From: Caulobacteraceae bacterium
GTDB taxonomy: Bacteria > Pseudomonadota > Alphaproteobacteria > Caulobacterales > Caulobacteraceae
Length of the DNA stretch: 15,978 bases
Reading direction: 5' to 3'
Assembly (NCBI GenBank): GCA_030151985.1
Contig: JASLDZ010000051.1
Location: 1-15,978, forward strand
Part shown: piece after piece, positions 14,781-15,978 of the stretch
How positions within the stretch are numbered: the first letter of the stretch is position 1
Layout: every line of letters begins with the position of its first letter
Position numbers and translations under genes: made by a program
The notes under the pieces: model-generated
Database searches by the model: none
The model's input: only the letters and a program-made list of their open reading frames with translations
Told to the model about the DNA's origin: nothing

Positions 14781-15413
14781 TCAACGTCCGGCCGGAGGCG
14801 ACGCCGGCGCGGCGGCGCCTACGCGGCACTGCGGCGCCTCGTCCGTGCCCCATACCTCGCCCTGCCTGACCCAGCCCTGCGCCTTGTCCGCCGAGATGCG
14901 GCACCAGCCCTTGTCGCACTGCTTGAGCGAGGCGATCGCCCGCCCCGCCAGCATCGCCGCGGCCGAGGCGGTCTCGCTGGGCCGGCGACGCAGCGCGACC
15001 TCCCGGCCCGAGGTCCGCAGCACGGTGCGCGTCTCCGCCACCGTCCGCCGGTGCACCCAGGCGACCCCGCCCTCCGGGTCGCAGACCCGCCGCCAGTCGG
15101 GCGTTTCGGCGATCACCTGAAGGGGAAGGCCACGCGCGCGGTAGGTCCACAGCAGGCGGAAGTCGTCGCCGGGCCCGCCCCGGGCGTTGACGGTCGCGAA
15201 CTTGGTCGAGACGTAGCGCGGCACCGGCTGGCCCGAGGGGGTCTCGCGCGCCGCCTTCTCGCCGGGCGCGGCCGCCGCGGGCGAGCCGAGGGCTAGGGCG
15301 CACGCCAGGAGCGCCGCGCCCCGCCGCGAGCGCCGTCCTTGGCCGGGACCGGCGGCGCTGCTAGAGAACCTCAGCCCTGGCGCGCCCGCGCGCCCTCCTC
15401 GCGTCGGGATCAT
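14781..15413 (-). CDS. Exported bacterial SH3-domain protein
   Basis: The frame encodes RRGAALLACALALGSPAAAA, a clear signal peptide core, then two SH3-like segments: VPRYVSTKFATVNARGGPGD through GVAWVHRRTV, and EVALRRRPSETASAAAMLAG through GWCRISADKAQGWVRQGEVW. This is the layout of the COG3807-type SH3 proteins of alphaproteobacteria, thought to bind peptidoglycan or envelope ligands in the periplasm. The 5' end is uncertain. The only in-frame ATG near the signal peptide is at 15413, giving 210 residues with an unusually long N-region. It shares a CATG with the opposite-strand dehydrogenase start. No in-frame ATG, GTG or TTG lies closer to the hydrophobic core, so a CTG start or a leaderless transcript is possible. 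The frame stays open further upstream but is antisense to the dehydrogenase gene. Confidence 0.82.
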   Translation of the reverse strand: MIPTRGGRAGAPGLRFSSSAAGPGQGRRSRRGAALLACALALGSPAAAAPGEKAARETPSGQPVPRYVSTKFATVNARGGPGDDFRLLWTYRARGLPLQVIAETPDWRRVCDPEGGVAWVHRRTVAETRTVLRTSGREVALRRRPSETASAAAMLAGRAIASLKQCDKGWCRISADKAQGWVRQGEVWGTDEAPQCRVGAAAPASPPAGR

Positions 15414-15978
15414 GGCCGCCACCAAGCCCAAAGTCGTCGTCACGCGCAAGCTGCCCGAGCCGGTCGAGAGCCGCATGCGGGAGCTGTTCGACGTCACGCT
15501 GAACCCGGCCGACCTCGCGCTCGACCCCCAGGCGCTCGGGGAAGCGCTGGCCCAGGCGGACGTGCTGGTCCCCACCGTCAACGACCGCATCGACGCGCGC
15601 CTGCTCGCCAAGGCCGGGCCGCAGCTGAAGCTGGTCGCCCAGTTCGGCGCGGGCGTGGACAACATCGACGTGGCGGCGGCGAACAATCGCGGCATCACCG
15701 TCACCAACACGCCGGGCGTCCTCACCGAGGACACGGCGGACATGACCATGGCGCTGATCCTGGCCTCCGCGCGTCGCCTGGTGGAGGGCGCCAACGTGGT
15801 GCAGTCCGGCGGCTTCCACGGCTGGAGCCCGACCTGGATGATGGGCCGGCGCATCTGGGGCAAGCGGCTGGGGATCGTGGGCATGGGCCGCATCGGCTCG
15901 GCCGTCGCCCGTAGAGCCCGCGCCTTCGGGCTGGAGGTCAGCTACCACAACAGGAAGCCCGTCTCGAAGAAGCGCGAG
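15412..15978 (+). CDS. D-2-hydroxyacid dehydrogenase, N-terminal part (3' truncated by window)
   Basis: The first 189 residues of an NAD(P)-dependent D-isomer-specific 2-hydroxyacid dehydrogenase, probably of the glyoxylate/hydroxypyruvate reductase group. The substrate domain begins KPKVVVTRKLPEPVESRM and includes QFGAGVDNIDVAAANNRGI (78-96) and TNTPGVLTEDTADMTMALIL (98-117). The dinucleotide fold begins KRLGIVGMGRIGSAVARRA (151-169) with GMGRIG at 157-162, and YHNRK (178-182) follows the second strand, where Arg would favour NADPH. The catalytic Arg-Glu-His residues lie beyond the window edge. The frame is open to the last base. The ATG at 15412 gives a normal N-terminus; the ribosome site is weak. 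It is divergent from the SH3 gene with no intergenic space. Confidence 0.93.
   Translation, partial: MAATKPKVVVTRKLPEPVESRMRELFDVTLNPADLALDPQALGEALAQADVLVPTVNDRIDARLLAKAGPQLKLVAQFGAGVDNIDVAAANNRGITVTNTPGVLTEDTADMTMALILASARRLVEGANVVQSGGFHGWSPTWMMGRRIWGKRLGIVGMGRIGSAVARRARAFGLEVSYHNRKPVSKKRE

Noticed and set aside
15339..15914. 191-codon + strand frame overlapping the dehydrogenase start
   Set aside because: It is Arg/Gly/His-rich and out of frame with the recognisable dehydrogenase, which begins at 15412.

Overview
The window is dense, GC-rich chromosomal DNA (roughly 70% G+C or more by eye) that reads as a member of the Caulobacterales (Caulobacter, Phenylobacterium or Brevundimonas type). 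The grounds are a GapR nucleoid protein, a TacA-like sigma-54 response regulator with the expected Asp54, a CnoX chaperedoxin that keeps a full WCGPC site, a fabA-fabB pair, and many GTG starts with 4-base stop/start overlaps. The genus assignment is inference. I found no tRNA, rRNA, CRISPR, transposase, phage or defence genes, so this is mostly ordinary core genome.

Layout. 1-450: C-terminal end of an MFS transporter (+). 451-1023: a gene-free convergent gap filled by a large imperfect palindrome centred near 755. 1024-2364: MltB-type lytic transglycosylase (-). 2365-2563: divergent gap with a promoter for ribosomal protein L36 (2564-2689, +), which is followed by a good terminator. 2842-3144: small Ala-rich lipoprotein. 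3236-5244: a tight + strand run of gapR, a small conserved protein, an ICMT/MddA-like membrane methyltransferase and a Pr6Pr/FAR-17a-like membrane protein, the last three joined by overlapping stop/start codons. 5329-5922: a His-rich YqjI-like PadR repressor preceded by three GATATRTCG sites. 5941-7146: an exported ChaN/TraB/EreA-like protein (-) of lower GC, directly downstream of 7198-8643, a TacA-like regulator (-). 8758-9996: YcaQ-family DNA glycosylase (+), ending inside a second palindromic repeat (9979-10167).

10183-15413 is one long - strand series. In transcription order it runs: SH3-domain exported protein, fabA, fabB, prolyl-tRNA deacylase, cnoX, Lon-N-terminal-domain protein, Trm112-family protein, DUF971 protein. 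fabA and fabB make unsaturated fatty acids, and the last four form a compact protein-quality/housekeeping operon. At 15412 a D-2-hydroxyacid dehydrogenase starts on the + strand and runs off the end; its ATG shares a CATG with the likely start of the SH3 gene.

The most interesting non-coding structures are two long inverted repeats, each lying between convergent genes, and the PadR operator array. The most interesting coding points are the coupled methyltransferase/Pr6Pr pair next to gapR and the compositionally distinct ChaN-like gene behind tacA. I do not see a convincing undescribed multi-gene system.
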